A stretch of 5,127 nt of DNA from Candidatus Collierbacteria bacterium. Its GTDB lineage: Bacteria > Patescibacteriota > Microgenomatia > UBA1400 > MFAQ01. The translations under genes were made by a program, and so were the position numbers. How positions within the stretch are numbered: the first letter of the stretch is position 1; each line of letters starts with the position of its first letter. The notes under the pieces were generated by a model. The model worked only from the letters and a program-made list of their open reading frames with translations. It had not been told where the DNA came from and made no database searches. The stretch spans positions 1 to 5,127 of the forward strand of contig JAHFKQ010000051.1 in assembly GCA_023245265.1 (NCBI GenBank). Direction: 5' to 3'. This document shows positions 4,344-5,127 of the stretch, one piece after another.

Positions 4344-5127
4344 AATTTTGAATTTATAAATTCTTTTAATGACCTTGCAATCGCCTCGGCCGCAAGGAAT
4401 GGGACACCGTTTCCTACCGCCTTAAATTGGTTTGAAAGTGACATATCATTAGGTAAGGCAAAAGACTTAGGAAGTGATTGGATGGCCAATACTTCTGCTA
4501 CACTAAGTCGACGTGGTTTGTATGGATGCAAATGGACCTCGTTGTTTCCATAAGCGGCGGTTGGTGAATATCTCCAACGATGAAGTCTCTTAAAAGACTT
4601 TCTCGAATCATCACCTTCTGCAATTGATTGGAAACGTGGCAATGCCGCTCTGGGATGAAAAAAGTGCTGTGAGTTAGGATGATTTTCTACATCATTTTTA
4701 TTAAACCAATGTTCAACAGTGAGCTTTTCTATAACGCCTTCTGGGATTGGACGACGGGAGCCAGCCTTGAAGTTCTCAGTCTCTGTCCATGGCCGCTCAA
4801 ATACATCTTTTTTGTTAAATTTCAAAAATTTTGACCATGGGAAGTCAATCAAAACATTTGGTCTTTTGCTCTTTAACAAGCCCTTTTTGAAGCCGATCAG
4901 TATGATACGTTCTCGATCCTGTGGAGCCCCATATTCAATCGCGTTTATAAGACGCTCGGTAAACATATATCCGACTTCAGAAAGCTGGGTTTTCAACTTC
5001 TCGTAAAATTCTCTGTGCCTCTTTGTGCGCCAGAGACCTTTGACATTTTCAAAGAGAAAGAAGTCTGGTCTTTGAGAAATAATTAAATCAACGTATGTTT
5101 GAGAAAGGATACCGTTCTTACCTTCGT
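4340..5127 (-). CDS. DNA (cytosine-5) methyltransferase, C-terminal part (5' end off right edge)
   Basis: The frame is open from the right edge to TGA at 4340-4342, about 262 codons, so the start and motifs I-IV (including the catalytic PCQ cysteine) lie outside the window. Visible in order, by residue of the fragment: a motif V-like GILSQTYVDLIISQRP (5-20), motif VI FENV (25-28), motif VIII APQDRERIILIGF (67-79), a target-recognition region of about 110 residues, motif IX RRLSVAEVLAIQSLP (205-219) and motif X QFKAVGNGVP (233-242). These are the conserved blocks of m5C methyltransferases, which methylate cytosine C5 from S-adenosylmethionine. The TTG codon at 4994-4996 is internal and not the start, because motif VI lies upstream of it. 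It overlaps the endonuclease gene by four bases. The short single recognition region suits a mono-specific type II enzyme. Confidence 0.97.
   Translation of the reverse strand, partial: EGKNGILSQTYVDLIISQRPDFFLFENVKGLWRTKRHREFYEKLKTQLSEVGYMFTERLINAIEYGAPQDRERIILIGFKKGLLKSKRPNVLIDFPWSKFLKFNKKDVFERPWTETENFKAGSRRPIPEGVIEKLTVEHWFNKNDVENHPNSQHFFHPRAALPRFQSIAEGDDSRKSFKRLHRWRYSPTAAYGNNEVHLHPYKPRRLSVAEVLAIQSLPKSFALPNDMSLSNQFKAVGNGVPFLAAEAIARSLKEFINSKL

Noticed and set aside
4340..4996. Methyltransferase starting at the TTG at 4994-4996
   Set aside because: The frame stays open to the window edge, and motif VI (FENV) lies upstream of that codon, so it is internal.
1..5127. CRISPR array, tRNA, rRNA, insertion sequence or transposase
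   Set aside because: I saw no spaced repeats of CRISPR type, no cloverleaf, no rRNA signature and no transposase or integrase motif on either strand.

Overview
The window looks like a bacterial accessory region of moderate AT content. TGA is used as a stop, by the NYN gene and by the methyltransferase. Genes are packed tightly on the minus strand and most of their starts lack a Shine-Dalgarno motif. The small lineage-specific proteins, an FtsK-gamma-like winged helix and a NYN nuclease would suit a Patescibacteria/CPR-type genome, but that is an inference from style and no marker gene confirms it.

Right part (about 3250-5127, minus strand): a type II restriction-modification operon. The 3' part of a cytosine-C5 DNA methyltransferase runs in from the right edge. 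It overlaps, through an ATGA, a 363-residue restriction endonuclease-like gene that carries a D...ExE variant of the PD-(D/E)xK site.

Middle (about 1766-3158, minus strand): four tightly spaced small genes read in the same direction. They encode a charged helical protein (92 aa), a one-pass membrane protein with an Ada-like Cys/AxxAG motif (129 aa), a 49-aa acidic helical protein and a 183-aa DNA-binding protein with an FtsK-gamma-like winged helix. Spacings of 13, 2 and 7 nt suggest one operon, possibly continuing from the R-M genes after a 97-nt gap.

1447-1740, minus strand: a gene-free stretch, richer in GC than its neighbours, with the layout of a stand-alone structured RNA. It has an extended -10 promoter, a predicted first base that coincides with the first base of a terminal helix (GGAGTAG/CTACTCC), several internal helices, a tandem repeat in a loop and a strong terminator. 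It matches no RNA family I can recognise and is the most interesting item here.

747-1445, plus strand: a NYN/LabA-like nuclease gene converging on the RNA and sharing its terminator. Its upstream promoter is followed at once by an intrinsic terminator, so the gene is either attenuated or read from a second, almost leaderless promoter.

Left part (1-565, minus strand): a 48-aa one-pass membrane protein with its own promoter and terminator, then the first 75 codons of an unrecognised gene that leaves the window on the left.
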